This document shows positions 33,459 through 41,496 of a stretch of DNA of 64,000 bases, one piece after another. A program made the translations under genes and the position numbers. The notes under the pieces are model-generated. The model did no database searches. It was given only the letters and a program-made list of their open reading frames with translations, and was not told where the DNA came from. How positions within the stretch are numbered: position 1 is the stretch's first letter; each line of letters starts with the position of its first letter. This DNA is from Flavobacterium channae (GTDB lineage: Bacteria > Bacteroidota > Bacteroidia > Flavobacteriales > Flavobacteriaceae). The stretch is from the NCBI RefSeq assembly GCF_021172165.1, contig NZ_CP089096.1, forward strand, positions 2,356,001-2,420,000. The letters are read 5' to 3'.

Positions 33459-36069
33459 AAAAGCAATACAATTATTTTCTATCCTATTATTACTGAATAA
33501 CATTTCTATTTTTGCTCAAGAAACTAAACTTGAAAATGGAAAAGAATATATTTTAGCTAAAATTCAAGTTACAGGAAAAATTTCCTATAACGAGCAAACT
33601 GTTACTACTTTTACAGGACTCGAAAAAGGACAAACAATAATGGTTCCAGGGGAAGACATTAGTATTGCAATTAAAAAACTATGGAAATTAGGATTGTTTT
33701 CTGATGTAAACTTCTATGTAAATGAAATTAAAGGAGATAGTATTTTTCTAGAATTGAATATTAATGAATTACCTAAAATTTCTGATGTAAAAATAAAAGG
33801 GGTTAAAAAAGGTAAATCTGAAGAACTAATTAAAGAAACCGACTTAAAAAAGGGGAAAATTGTTAATGAAAATTTGATCACTACAACAAAAAATTACTTC
33901 GAAAATAAATATAAAAAAGAAGGTTATTACCAAACTAAAGTTGTTATCAACACAATTCCTGATAGTATTGATACTGAAGTTAAAATGGTAATCAACATTG
34001 ATAGAGGAAACAAAGTAAAGGTAAAAAATATAGATTTTGAAGGCAATGAACAACTTAGTGATGCAAAGTTGAGAAAAGCTTTTAAAAACACAAAGCAACG
34101 TAATCCAATTCGCATTTTTAAAAAATCAAAGTTTATCAAAGAAAAATACAAAGAAGACTTAGCTTCTGTAATTGATAAATATAAAGAAAAAGGAAACAGA
34201 GATGCTCGAATAATTTCAGATTCTGTTATTTACGATAAATCTTCTAATACTTTATCTATTAAAGTAAAATTAGAAGAAGGTAGAAAATACTATTTTGGCG
34301 ACATACGCTATTTAGGAAATACCGTTTATACTGACAATCAGTTAAACTCAATTTTAGGAATTAAAAAAGGAGATGTGTATAACGGAACAATCCTGCAAAA
34401 AAGAATTGCTGACAATACAAAACCAGATGGGGAAGATTTAACAAACTTATATCAGAACACTGGATATTTATTTTCAAGTATCAACCCTGTTGAAGTTAGA
34501 ACAGTAAATGACACCATTGATTTTGAAATCAGAATTACCGAAGGACCAATTGCTTATTTCAACAAAATTACAGTTGTTGGTAATGACAAAACAAACGACC
34601 ATGTAATTTATAGAGAACTTAAAACAAGACCTGGGCAAAAATACAGCAAAGAAGATTTAGTTCGTTCGATTCGTGAAATTGGCCAATTAGGATTCTTTGA
34701 TCCTGAAGCGATCAAACCTGATTTCAAAAATGTTGACCCTCAAGCAGGAACAGTTGACATCGAATATAATGTAGTTGAAAAAGGTTCGAGTCAAGTAGAA
34801 CTTCAAGGAGGCTACGGTGGAGGTGGATTTATTGGGACTTTAGGATTATCTTTCAATAATTTCTCTGCAAGAAAAATGTTCAAAAAAGATGCTTACAAAC
34901 CGCTACCTATGGGAGATGGGCAAAAATTAGCCTTACGCTTACAAGGAAGTTCGTATTTCCAAACGTATAGTTTATCATTCTCTGAACCATGGTTTGGAGG
35001 AAAAAAACCCGTAAGTTTTTCTACATCTTTATCTCATAGTAAACAATTTTTATACAATTATAGATCCAGAGATGTCAATAGAAACCAAAGCTTTAATATT
35101 ACCTCTTTATCTGTTGGTATTGCAAAAAGATTAAAAGTACCAGATGATTATTTTGTATTATCACAAGCTGTTTCTTTCCAATATTATGATTTAAACAACT
35201 ACAATACTGGATTGTTTACATTTGGAAATGGAGCCTCTAGAAACTTAGCTTACACAATTGGCCTTTCTAGAAACAGTAAAGGAGTAAACCCAATATTCCC
35301 TACAACTGGTTCCGAATTCAGTATCAGTGGAAAATTTACGCTGCCTTACTCTCTATTTAATGGAATTGACTATGCAGATTTAAAAAACCAGGCAGCATAT
35401 AAAATTAGAGCTACCGAAGCCGGAGAAGCTCCAGACGGATCCAACTATCCTGCCGGAAGTTATTTAAATAGTGAAGGTTATCCTGTTACAGACCCTGCTG
35501 ATGCTGCTGTAGACCAAGGAAAAGTAGATCAAAAAAGGTTCAACTGGTTAGAATATTATAAAATCAAATTTAAAGCAGATTGGTATACTCGTGTTTATGA
35601 AAAATTAGTCTTAAGAACTAATGCTGAGTTTGGATTTATGGGGGCTTATAACTCTGACAGAGGTTTAGTTCCATTTGAAAGATTCTTCTTAGGTGGTGAC
35701 GGTTTAGCTAACTTTTCTTTAGACGGAAGAGAAGTTATACAATTAAGAGGATATCCTAATAACTCATTATCATCACAAGATGGAGGAACAATTTATAATA
35801 AATTTTCATTAGAGCTACGTTATCCAATTACATTAAATCAGTCCGCATCTATTTACGCATTAAGTTTCTTAGAAGCAGGTTCTGCGTTTGACACATTCAA
35901 AGAATACAATCCATTTAAACTTCAACGCTCTGCTGGTGTTGGTATTCGTGTATTTATGCCAGCATTCGGTTTACTTGGTATTGACTTTGCTCATGGTTTT
36001 GATGCAATTCCTGGAGAGACAGTTAAAAGTGGTTGGCAAACACACTTTATTATTGGTCAACAATTTTAA
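33451..36069 (+). CDS. bamA: outer-membrane protein assembly factor BamA
   Basis: Central subunit of the beta-barrel assembly machine. I place the start at ATG 33451 (MFKKAIQLFSILLLLNNISIFAQ, a clean signal peptide), giving 872 residues and an eight-base overlap with uppS. A longer in-frame frame starting at 33313 would only read through uppS. Five POTRA-type repeats occupy about residues 30-440 (for example ISDVKIKGVKKGKSEELI, VKVKNIDFEGNEQLSD, YYFGDIRYLGNTVYTD, YFNKITVVGNDKTND). The 16-strand barrel carries the conserved VRGY-like RGYPNNS loop motif, and the C-terminus is WQTHFIIGQQF. Confidence 0.96.
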   Translation: MFKKAIQLFSILLLLNNISIFAQETKLENGKEYILAKIQVTGKISYNEQTVTTFTGLEKGQTIMVPGEDISIAIKKLWKLGLFSDVNFYVNEIKGDSIFLELNINELPKISDVKIKGVKKGKSEELIKETDLKKGKIVNENLITTTKNYFENKYKKEGYYQTKVVINTIPDSIDTEVKMVINIDRGNKVKVKNIDFEGNEQLSDAKLRKAFKNTKQRNPIRIFKKSKFIKEKYKEDLASVIDKYKEKGNRDARIISDSVIYDKSSNTLSIKVKLEEGRKYYFGDIRYLGNTVYTDNQLNSILGIKKGDVYNGTILQKRIADNTKPDGEDLTNLYQNTGYLFSSINPVEVRTVNDTIDFEIRITEGPIAYFNKITVVGNDKTNDHVIYRELKTRPGQKYSKEDLVRSIREIGQLGFFDPEAIKPDFKNVDPQAGTVDIEYNVVEKGSSQVELQGGYGGGGFIGTLGLSFNNFSARKMFKKDAYKPLPMGDGQKLALRLQGSSYFQTYSLSFSEPWFGGKKPVSFSTSLSHSKQFLYNYRSRDVNRNQSFNITSLSVGIAKRLKVPDDYFVLSQAVSFQYYDLNNYNTGLFTFGNGASRNLAYTIGLSRNSKGVNPIFPTTGSEFSISGKFTLPYSLFNGIDYADLKNQAAYKIRATEAGEAPDGSNYPAGSYLNSEGYPVTDPADAAVDQGKVDQKRFNWLEYYKIKFKADWYTRVYEKLVLRTNAEFGFMGAYNSDRGLVPFERFFLGGDGLANFSLDGREVIQLRGYPNNSLSSQDGGTIYNKFSLELRYPITLNQSASIYALSFLEAGSAFDTFKEYNPFKLQRSAGVGIRVFMPAFGLLGIDFAHGFDAIPGETVKSGWQTHFIIGQQF

Positions 36070-36119
36070 GGTTTGTTTGTACTTTTTTGTTAAATTCGTA
36101 AAAATATTTTATCATTAAT

Positions 36120-36127
36120 TACGTTTG
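36120..36127 (+). promoter_or_regulatory. -7 box before the ompH genes
   Basis: TACGTTTG matches TAnnTTTG, 54 bases before the first ompH ATG. It may provide expression independent of bamA. Confidence 0.4.
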
Positions 36128-36181
36128 ATACTTATTAAAGTAGAATCATAAAGATTCAACCACCAACAAAACTAAATTGAA

Positions 36182-37246
36182 ATGAAAAAACTATTATTTA
36201 TACTTGCTTTAATCTCTTTTTCTGCCAATGCCCAAACCGCAAGAGGTGTTAAAATTGGCTACATAGATATGGAATATATCCTAGAAAAAGTGCCTGATTA
36301 TGCAGATGCCTTGAATCAATTAGAGCAAAAAGCTCAAAAATGGAAGCAAGAAATAGAAGTTAAAAAAAATGAAATCAACAAGTTAAAAGAAGCTTTAAAA
36401 ACAGAAAGAGTTCTTTTAACAAAAGAACTAATTGAAGAAAGAGAAGAAGAAATCGCTCACCAAGAAAAGGAATTACTTGATTATCAAGAAAAAAGATTTG
36501 GACCAGCAGGTGATTTAATTATTCAAAAATCTGTTTTAGTTAAACCTATACAAGATCAAATCTTTACAATTGTTCAAGATGTAGCAGAACAAAGAAAATA
36601 CGACTTTATCTTCGACAAATCTTCAGATTTAACCATGTTGTTTGCCGCTCAAAAGTATGATATTAGTGATTTTGTCGTTAAGAAATTAGCTGCTTCTCAA
36701 AAAAGAGAAGAAATGACTAAAAAACAACTTAAAGCACAGGAAGCTAAAGAAGCTTTAGAGGAAGCTGTTGAAGAAAACCCCGCTTTTACAGAACGCCAAA
36801 GAATCTTAGACGAGAAAAAAGCAGCAAGAGAAAAGCTAATTGAAGAACGCAAACAAGCTACCGAACAAAAGAAAGCTGAAGCTGCAGAAAAAAGAAAAAA
36901 ATTACTTGAAGAGAGAGATGCTAAAAAAAATGGCACAGTAATTGAAAAAGATTCTAACAAGACTGAAACTAAGGACGACACAAAAACAAAATCTAAAGAA
37001 TCAGGAGCAAAAGAATCTGAAACAAAAAAAGAAGGTGAAGTAAAAACTGAAACTGAAGCAAAAAAAGATGGCGAAGTTAAAGATGAAGGAGAGAAAAAAT
37101 TAACTCCTGCTGAAATAAGACAAAAAGCTATCGACGATAGAAATAAAAAATTAGAAGAGCGCAAAAAGGCTATCGAAGAAAAAAAGAAAAAAATGGCTGA
37201 AGAAAAAGAAGCCGCTAAAAAAGAGAAAGAACAGAAAACTGAATAG
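36182..37246 (+). CDS. OmpH/Skp family periplasmic chaperone with long charged tail
   Basis: The signal peptide ends SANAQ (residue 18). The Skp core VKIGYIDMEYILEKVPDYADALNQLEQKAQKWKQEI begins a long coiled-coil hairpin (about 25-165). Beyond residue 170 the chain continues as a Lys/Glu-rich, alpha-helical or disordered tail to residue 354, with runs such as KSKESGAKESETKKEGEVK and EERKKAIEEKKKKM. Classical Skp is about 160 residues, so this tail doubles the protein. Skp carries unfolded outer-membrane proteins to BamA, which is encoded just upstream. Role of the tail unknown. Confidence 0.9.
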   Translation: MKKLLFILALISFSANAQTARGVKIGYIDMEYILEKVPDYADALNQLEQKAQKWKQEIEVKKNEINKLKEALKTERVLLTKELIEEREEEIAHQEKELLDYQEKRFGPAGDLIIQKSVLVKPIQDQIFTIVQDVAEQRKYDFIFDKSSDLTMLFAAQKYDISDFVVKKLAASQKREEMTKKQLKAQEAKEALEEAVEENPAFTERQRILDEKKAAREKLIEERKQATEQKKAEAAEKRKKLLEERDAKKNGTVIEKDSNKTETKDDTKTKSKESGAKESETKKEGEVKTETEAKKDGEVKDEGEKKLTPAEIRQKAIDDRNKKLEERKKAIEEKKKKMAEEKEAAKKEKEQKTE

Positions 37247-37284
37247 AGAACAGAAATTAAATAACTTAAATTTTAAAATTAAAA

Positions 37285-37788
37285 ATGAAACAATTAAAAA
37301 CTTTAGCAATCGCAATCGTACTTTTCATTGGAACTCAGGTTTCAGCTCAATCAAAAGTAGCGCATATAGATGTTCAAACATTAATGACTACTATGCCTGA
37401 AATGAAAACAGCTCAAGAGCAAATGAAAAAGATTCAGGATACTTACGATAAAGATTACAAAAACATGGTTGCAGAATACCAAACTAAATTGCAAAAATAC
37501 GAGCAAGAAGCTCCAACAGCTGGTGACGCTTTAAATGAAACTCGTTCAAAAGAAATGCAAGATATGGGTAGCCGAATTCAACAATTTGAACAAACTGCAA
37601 AAAAAGAATTAGGTCAAAAAGAATTAGATTTAATCAAACCTATTATGGAAAAAGCTCAAAAAGCAATCCAAAAAGTAGCTAAAGCTAAAGGTGTTAACTA
37701 CGTTTTAGATTCTACAACAGGTTCTGGAGTTCTTTTCGCTGAAGGAATTGACTTATTAGCAGACGTTAAAAAAGAATTAGGTTTCTAA
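37285..37788 (+). CDS. OmpH/Skp family periplasmic chaperone
   Basis: A standard-length Skp paralogue (167 residues). The signal peptide ends VSAQ (residue 22). The core AHIDVQTLMTTMPEMKTAQEQMKKIQ starts the trimerisation and coiled-coil region, and the C-terminal strand KGVNYVLDSTTGSGVLFAEGIDL closes the body domain. It lies 38 bases after the long OmpH gene, probably in one transcript, and ends at a strong terminator. Confidence 0.92.
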   Translation: MKQLKTLAIAIVLFIGTQVSAQSKVAHIDVQTLMTTMPEMKTAQEQMKKIQDTYDKDYKNMVAEYQTKLQKYEQEAPTAGDALNETRSKEMQDMGSRIQQFEQTAKKELGQKELDLIKPIMEKAQKAIQKVAKAKGVNYVLDSTTGSGVLFAEGIDLLADVKKELGF

Positions 37789-37810
37789 TTAATTCAAAAA
37801 TAGAATTTAA

Positions 37811-37850
37811 AAACTGTTCAATCTAAGTTAAGATTGAACAGTTTTTTTTA
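37811..37850 (+). terminator. terminator after the bamA-ompH run
   Basis: Perfect 14-bp arms AAACTGTTCAATCT / AGATTGAACAGTTT with a six-base loop and eight T. The T run overlaps the -7 box of murI. Confidence 0.9.
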
Positions 37851-37856
37851 TTTTTG
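37849..37856 (+). promoter_or_regulatory. -7 box directly before murI
   Basis: TATTTTTG (TAnnTTTG) ends five bases before the murI ATG and is built partly from the T tail of the preceding terminator. It implies a leaderless or near-leaderless murI transcript. Confidence 0.45.
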
Positions 37857-37861
37857 TTACT

Positions 37862-38644
37862 ATGAAAAATGAATGTCCTATAGGGTTATTTGATTCGGGA
37901 ATTGGCGGCACTTCTATTTGGAAAGAAGTTCACGCATTATTACCAAACGAAAATACAATCTATTTAGCCGATAGTATTAATGCTCCATATGGACTAAAAT
38001 CTAAAGAAGAAATTATTGCTTTAAGCATTAAAAACACGGAGTTTTTATTGAATCAAAATTGCAAAATGATAATTGTGGCTTGCAATACAGCAACCACAAA
38101 TGCAATAAAAGAACTAAGAGCTAAATACCACGACATTCCTTTTATTGGTATTGAACCAGCAATAAAGCCTGCAGCATTACAGTCGCAAACGCAAACCATT
38201 GGCATATTAGCTACTAAAGGAACCTTAAATAGCGATTTATTTCACAAAAGCGTTGCTAATCATCCTGAAGTAAACATTATAGAGCAAATAGGGCACGGAT
38301 TAGTGCAATTAATTGAAAATGGCGATATGGATTCTCCTGAAATGGAAGAATTGCTTAAAAGTTATTTAACACCGATGATTGAGAAAAACATCGATTATTT
38401 GGTCTTAGGCTGTAGTCATTATCCCTATTTAATTCCGCAAATCAAAAAGATAATACCTTCTCATATTAAAATTATCGATTCTGGTGAAGCTGTAGCCAAA
38501 CAAACTAAAAAGATATTAGAGCTACACAATTTACTTAATAATTCTAACGAAAAAAGCTCGCAAATTTTTTATACAAATAGCGAGCCTGAAGTTTTAGAAA
38601 AAATTCTAAATTATTCCGAAAAAGTAGTTTTTAAAAACTTCTAG
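37862..38644 (+). CDS. murI: glutamate racemase
   Basis: Interconverts L- and D-glutamate by two-base catalysis, supplying D-Glu for peptidoglycan. Signature elements: GLFDSGIGGTSIW with D11, ADSINAPYG, VACNTATTNAI with catalytic C74, and LGCSHYPYLIP with the second catalytic cysteine C184. The 260 residues are complete. Its start is only five bases after a -7 promoter box. It is convergent with the gamma-carbonic anhydrase gene, with one base between the stops. Confidence 0.95.
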   Translation: MKNECPIGLFDSGIGGTSIWKEVHALLPNENTIYLADSINAPYGLKSKEEIIALSIKNTEFLLNQNCKMIIVACNTATTNAIKELRAKYHDIPFIGIEPAIKPAALQSQTQTIGILATKGTLNSDLFHKSVANHPEVNIIEQIGHGLVQLIENGDMDSPEMEELLKSYLTPMIEKNIDYLVLGCSHYPYLIPQIKKIIPSHIKIIDSGEAVAKQTKKILELHNLLNNSNEKSSQIFYTNSEPEVLEKILNYSEKVVFKNF

Positions 38645-38645
38645 T

Positions 38646-39158
38646 TTATTCTTTAAACCAACCAGAATACATTACGTAATTATTAGATATACGCTCAATT
38701 TCTCCAGCGAAATCACTTTGATCAATATCTTTTACCTTTTTAGCAGGAACACCTGCATAAATGCATCCAGATTCAACAATTGTGTTTTGTGTAATAACTG
38801 AACCCGCCGCAACAATTGAATTACTCTCTATAACACAATTATCCATTACAATAGCCCCCATTCCTATCAAAACATTGTCTTTAATAGTACACCCGTGAAC
38901 AATTGCATTGTGTCCTATTGAAACATTATTACCAATAACCGTTGGATGTTTTTGATAAGTACAATGAATTACAGCTCCATCCTGAATATTTACCTTATTT
39001 CCAATTGAAATTGAATTAACATCACCTCTTATTACAGCATTAAACCAAACGCTACAATTTGCGCCAAAAGTTACTTCACCAACAATAGTTGCATTCTCAG
39101 CAACATAACAATCTTCTGGTATTTGAGGAAATTTTCCATTTACTTCTTTAATCAACAT
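38646..39158 (-). CDS. gamma-carbonic anhydrase family protein (left-handed beta-helix)
   Basis: A 170-residue hexapeptide-repeat protein of the YrdA/PaaY/CaiE group. The zinc ligands expected for gamma-class carbonic anhydrases are present: H65 (GAVIHCTYQKHP), H83 (SIGHNAIV) and H88 (VHGCTI). The repeats (ATIVGE, VTFGAN, ISIGNK) build a trimeric beta-helix. Carbonic anhydrase activity is likely, but many members have other or no detected activity. It is transcribed after the PorP/SprF gene but separated from it by a terminator. Confidence 0.88.
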   Translation of the reverse strand: MLIKEVNGKFPQIPEDCYVAENATIVGEVTFGANCSVWFNAVIRGDVNSISIGNKVNIQDGAVIHCTYQKHPTVIGNNVSIGHNAIVHGCTIKDNVLIGMGAIVMDNCVIESNSIVAAGSVITQNTIVESGCIYAGVPAKKVKDIDQSDFAGEIERISNNYVMYSGWFKE

Positions 39159-39177
39159 AACTATTTGTTTTATAAAA

Positions 39178-39201
39178 AAATGTCCCGATAAATCGGGACA
39201 A
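39178..39201 (-). terminator. terminator after the PorP/SprF gene
   Basis: TGTCCCGA / TCGGGACA with a four-base loop, followed on the minus strand by seven T. Confidence 0.85.
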
Positions 39202-39221
39202 GTATATTTGAATTTATATTT

Positions 39222-40223
39222 TTAGTTAACCGCAGGACAGTTACAATCCCAAGCTTTATCTTTACAGAAGATATTCATACCCAGAGTAATTTGGTGAAAT
39301 CCTCCATTATCAAACTTAACATCACCCATAACATGAGAGTAAGTATAAGAAAACATGAATTTATCGTAATTTAAACCAACAATTGGAGTAATCCATTGCA
39401 ATTTTTGCTCTTCTAAAGAACCATCTGAAGCAAACTGTGCTCCATCAAAACTTCTTCTATATGATAAACCACCCCAAAGTTTTCCAAAATCTAATTGTTT
39501 ATAAACCTTTAAGTTTAAGTCAATCGCTTTTTCTTTAGTTTCTGAAGTATATTGAAACATGAATGATGGTTCGAACATTAAATTGTTTTCATTACCAAAA
39601 ACAGCACCAGCACTCCATAAATATTTACTTAAATTATCCGATTCTACATCTGTATACAATTCTCTTTTGTTTGCTAGGAAATTTTTAATTGTGAAATGAG
39701 TAAAGAAATCCATATAATGGTATGAAACTCCTAAATCAACATTAAAATAAGCATCTTTTGTAATTACACCAGGAACAACTGCTGGATCAAATGGTTGACT
39801 AACAAAATCGGTTCCATCTAAAGTACTTTGTACAAAAGCAGCACTTAAACCAAAAGATAACTGATTTAAATCTAAAGTTCCTCTTGAGAATCTTAAGTGG
39901 TGAGCATAAGTTAATTTTGCTCCTTTTTGTGAATGATACCCATTCTTATCATTAAACATTATAACTCCCATACCAGATCTTCCATCTTCATCTAATGCAG
40001 TATTGAAACTGATTGTTTGTAAAGCTGGTGCATCTTCCTGACCAAACCATTGCTGACGAGCTGTAAGTCTAATTTTACCACAATTAGCAGCACCTGCCAT
40101 TGAAGGGTGAATCAAATAATAATTATCCGATAAATAATCCGAATACACAGCTACCCCCTCTTGAGAAAAAGAAAATTGAGCTAATAAAAATGCTAAAATA
40201 AAATAACTCTTTTTAAAATTCAT
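39222..40223 (-). CDS. PorP/SprF family type IX secretion membrane protein
   Basis: A 333-residue outer-membrane beta-barrel. The signal peptide ends FSFSQ (residue 21). The family signature SDNYYLIHPSMAGAANCGKIRLTARQQWFGQ is followed by SFNTALDEDGRSGMGVIMFNDKNGYH. The C-terminus (FDNGGFHQITLGMNIFCKDKAWDCNCPAVN) is complete. PorP/SprF proteins act in type IX secretion, often each dedicated to one large secreted adhesin such as SprB. No giant adhesin gene is adjacent here, so this is an orphan member whose partner must lie elsewhere. Confidence 0.92.
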   Translation of the reverse strand: MNFKKSYFILAFLLAQFSFSQEGVAVYSDYLSDNYYLIHPSMAGAANCGKIRLTARQQWFGQEDAPALQTISFNTALDEDGRSGMGVIMFNDKNGYHSQKGAKLTYAHHLRFSRGTLDLNQLSFGLSAAFVQSTLDGTDFVSQPFDPAVVPGVITKDAYFNVDLGVSYHYMDFFTHFTIKNFLANKRELYTDVESDNLSKYLWSAGAVFGNENNLMFEPSFMFQYTSETKEKAIDLNLKVYKQLDFGKLWGGLSYRRSFDGAQFASDGSLEEQKLQWITPIVGLNYDKFMFSYTYSHVMGDVKFDNGGFHQITLGMNIFCKDKAWDCNCPAVN

Positions 40224-40546
40224 TGTAGTTATTGTTTAATGAAAACATACTTCTTACTATCCTAACCAAAACTTAACTTTAAGTTTAGGATATCGTGATT
40301 AAAAAAGTTGAAATTTCTCCTTTTTTACTACGAACTTGCCAAAGATATAAATTTTTGTGTTTCTTTTACAATTCGCTTAAAATATTCTTAAGATTAATTT
40401 GTGATTTTTAATGTTAAAATTTAAAAATCGGAAAATTGTTGATTTAATTGGTCAAAATATAATAAAAAGTTAAATAAAAAAGTCTCCAATTAAAATAAAC
40501 AAAGATGTCTATCTAACTTTGTATCTTTGCAAAAAAAATAATCATC
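40224..40546. other. divergent intergenic region between PorP/SprF and nifU-like genes
   Basis: About 320 bases, very AT-rich. It holds a minus-strand promoter for the PorP/SprF gene (TTG at 40371-40369, 21-base spacer, TATCTTTG at 40347-40340, leader of about 115 bases) and a plus-strand -7 box TATCTTTG at 40522-40529 for the nifU-like gene. The long PorP leader contains no recognisable riboswitch. No gene was seen. Confidence 0.55.
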
Positions 40547-41446
40547 ATGCAAGTAATCGCAACTAAAATAACTCAAAATCCTGCCATTGTAAAATTTGAA
40601 TTGGATGAAATTATAGTTAGAACTGAAAATTTTGAATTCAAAAACATTGATGAAACTCAAAATTCTCCTTTAGCTAAACAATTGTTTTTTTTACCATTTG
40701 TAAAAACAGTTTACATTTCTGGTAATTTCATAGCTATTGAAAAATTTTCAATAGTTGAATGGGAAGACGTAAAAGAGGATGTAGCCAATCAAATCAATGA
40801 TTTTATAACTAACGGTGGAATTGTAATTAATGTAGACGAAAATAAAGCAAAAAAACAACCTATTACAATTTACGCAGAAACAACTCCAAATCCTTCGGTT
40901 CTTAAATTTGTTTCTAATAAACTATTAACTAAAACTGCTCTTGAATGTAAAAACATTGACGAAACAAGCGCATCCCCTTTAGCAAAAGAACTTTTTAAAT
41001 TCCCATTTGTTAAAGAAGTATTTATTGACGAAAATTACATCTCCGTTACAAAATTTGCAGTAACAGAATGGGACGAAATCACTCTTGAATTAAGAACTTT
41101 CATTAAGGAGTATATTGAAAACGGAAATGTAGTAATTGATGAATCTGCCATTGTAAAGACAGAAATTCATCAAAAACAACAAGAAGCATATTTTGATGCT
41201 TTAGATGTAACTTCACAACAAATCATTAATATCATTGAAGAATATGTTAAACCAGCTGTACAAAGTGATGGCGGAAACATTATGTTTGAATCTTTTGATC
41301 CAGAAGAAAAAAGAGTAAAAGTAGTTTTACAAGGCGCTTGTAGCGGTTGTCCATCATCTACATTTACTTTGAAAAATGGAATCGAAAACATGTTAAAAGA
41401 CATGCTTAAAGATGAAGCAATTAAAGTTGAAGCAATCAACGGTTAA
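40547..41446 (+). CDS. NifU/Nfu-type iron-sulfur cluster scaffold
   Basis: A 299-residue Fe-S carrier. Two tandem Nfu N-terminal domains are clear: residues 1-95 (TKITQNPAIVKFELDEI, SPLAKQLFFLPFVKTVYISGNFIAIEK) and 103-195 (AETTPNPSVLKFVSNKLL, SPLAKELFKFPFVKEVFIDENYISVTK). The C-terminal NifU domain (about 222-299) has the cluster-binding pair C265-x2-C268 in GACSGCPSST. The first repeat has lost the canonical ETTPNP (it has ITQNPA), so it may be structural. It probably delivers Fe-S clusters to target enzymes. Confidence 0.9.
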   Translation: MQVIATKITQNPAIVKFELDEIIVRTENFEFKNIDETQNSPLAKQLFFLPFVKTVYISGNFIAIEKFSIVEWEDVKEDVANQINDFITNGGIVINVDENKAKKQPITIYAETTPNPSVLKFVSNKLLTKTALECKNIDETSASPLAKELFKFPFVKEVFIDENYISVTKFAVTEWDEITLELRTFIKEYIENGNVVIDESAIVKTEIHQKQQEAYFDALDVTSQQIINIIEEYVKPAVQSDGGNIMFESFDPEEKRVKVVLQGACSGCPSSTFTLKNGIENMLKDMLKDEAIKVEAING

Positions 41447-41468
41447 TCACTAATTCATTATAAAATAA

Positions 41469-41496
41469 ATAAAGAGCCTTTCGGCTCTTTTTTTAT
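41469..41496. terminator. bidirectional terminator between nifU-like and PiT genes
   Basis: AAAGAGCC / GGCTCTTT with a TTTC loop, flanked by A and T runs, between convergent stops. Confidence 0.85.

Noticed and set aside
36697..37164. A 155-codon Ser/Phe/Leu-rich open frame antisense to the long OmpH gene
   Set aside because: It is the mirror of the Lys/Glu-rich tail (AAA and GAA codons read as TTT and TTC). No signal or motif supports translation.
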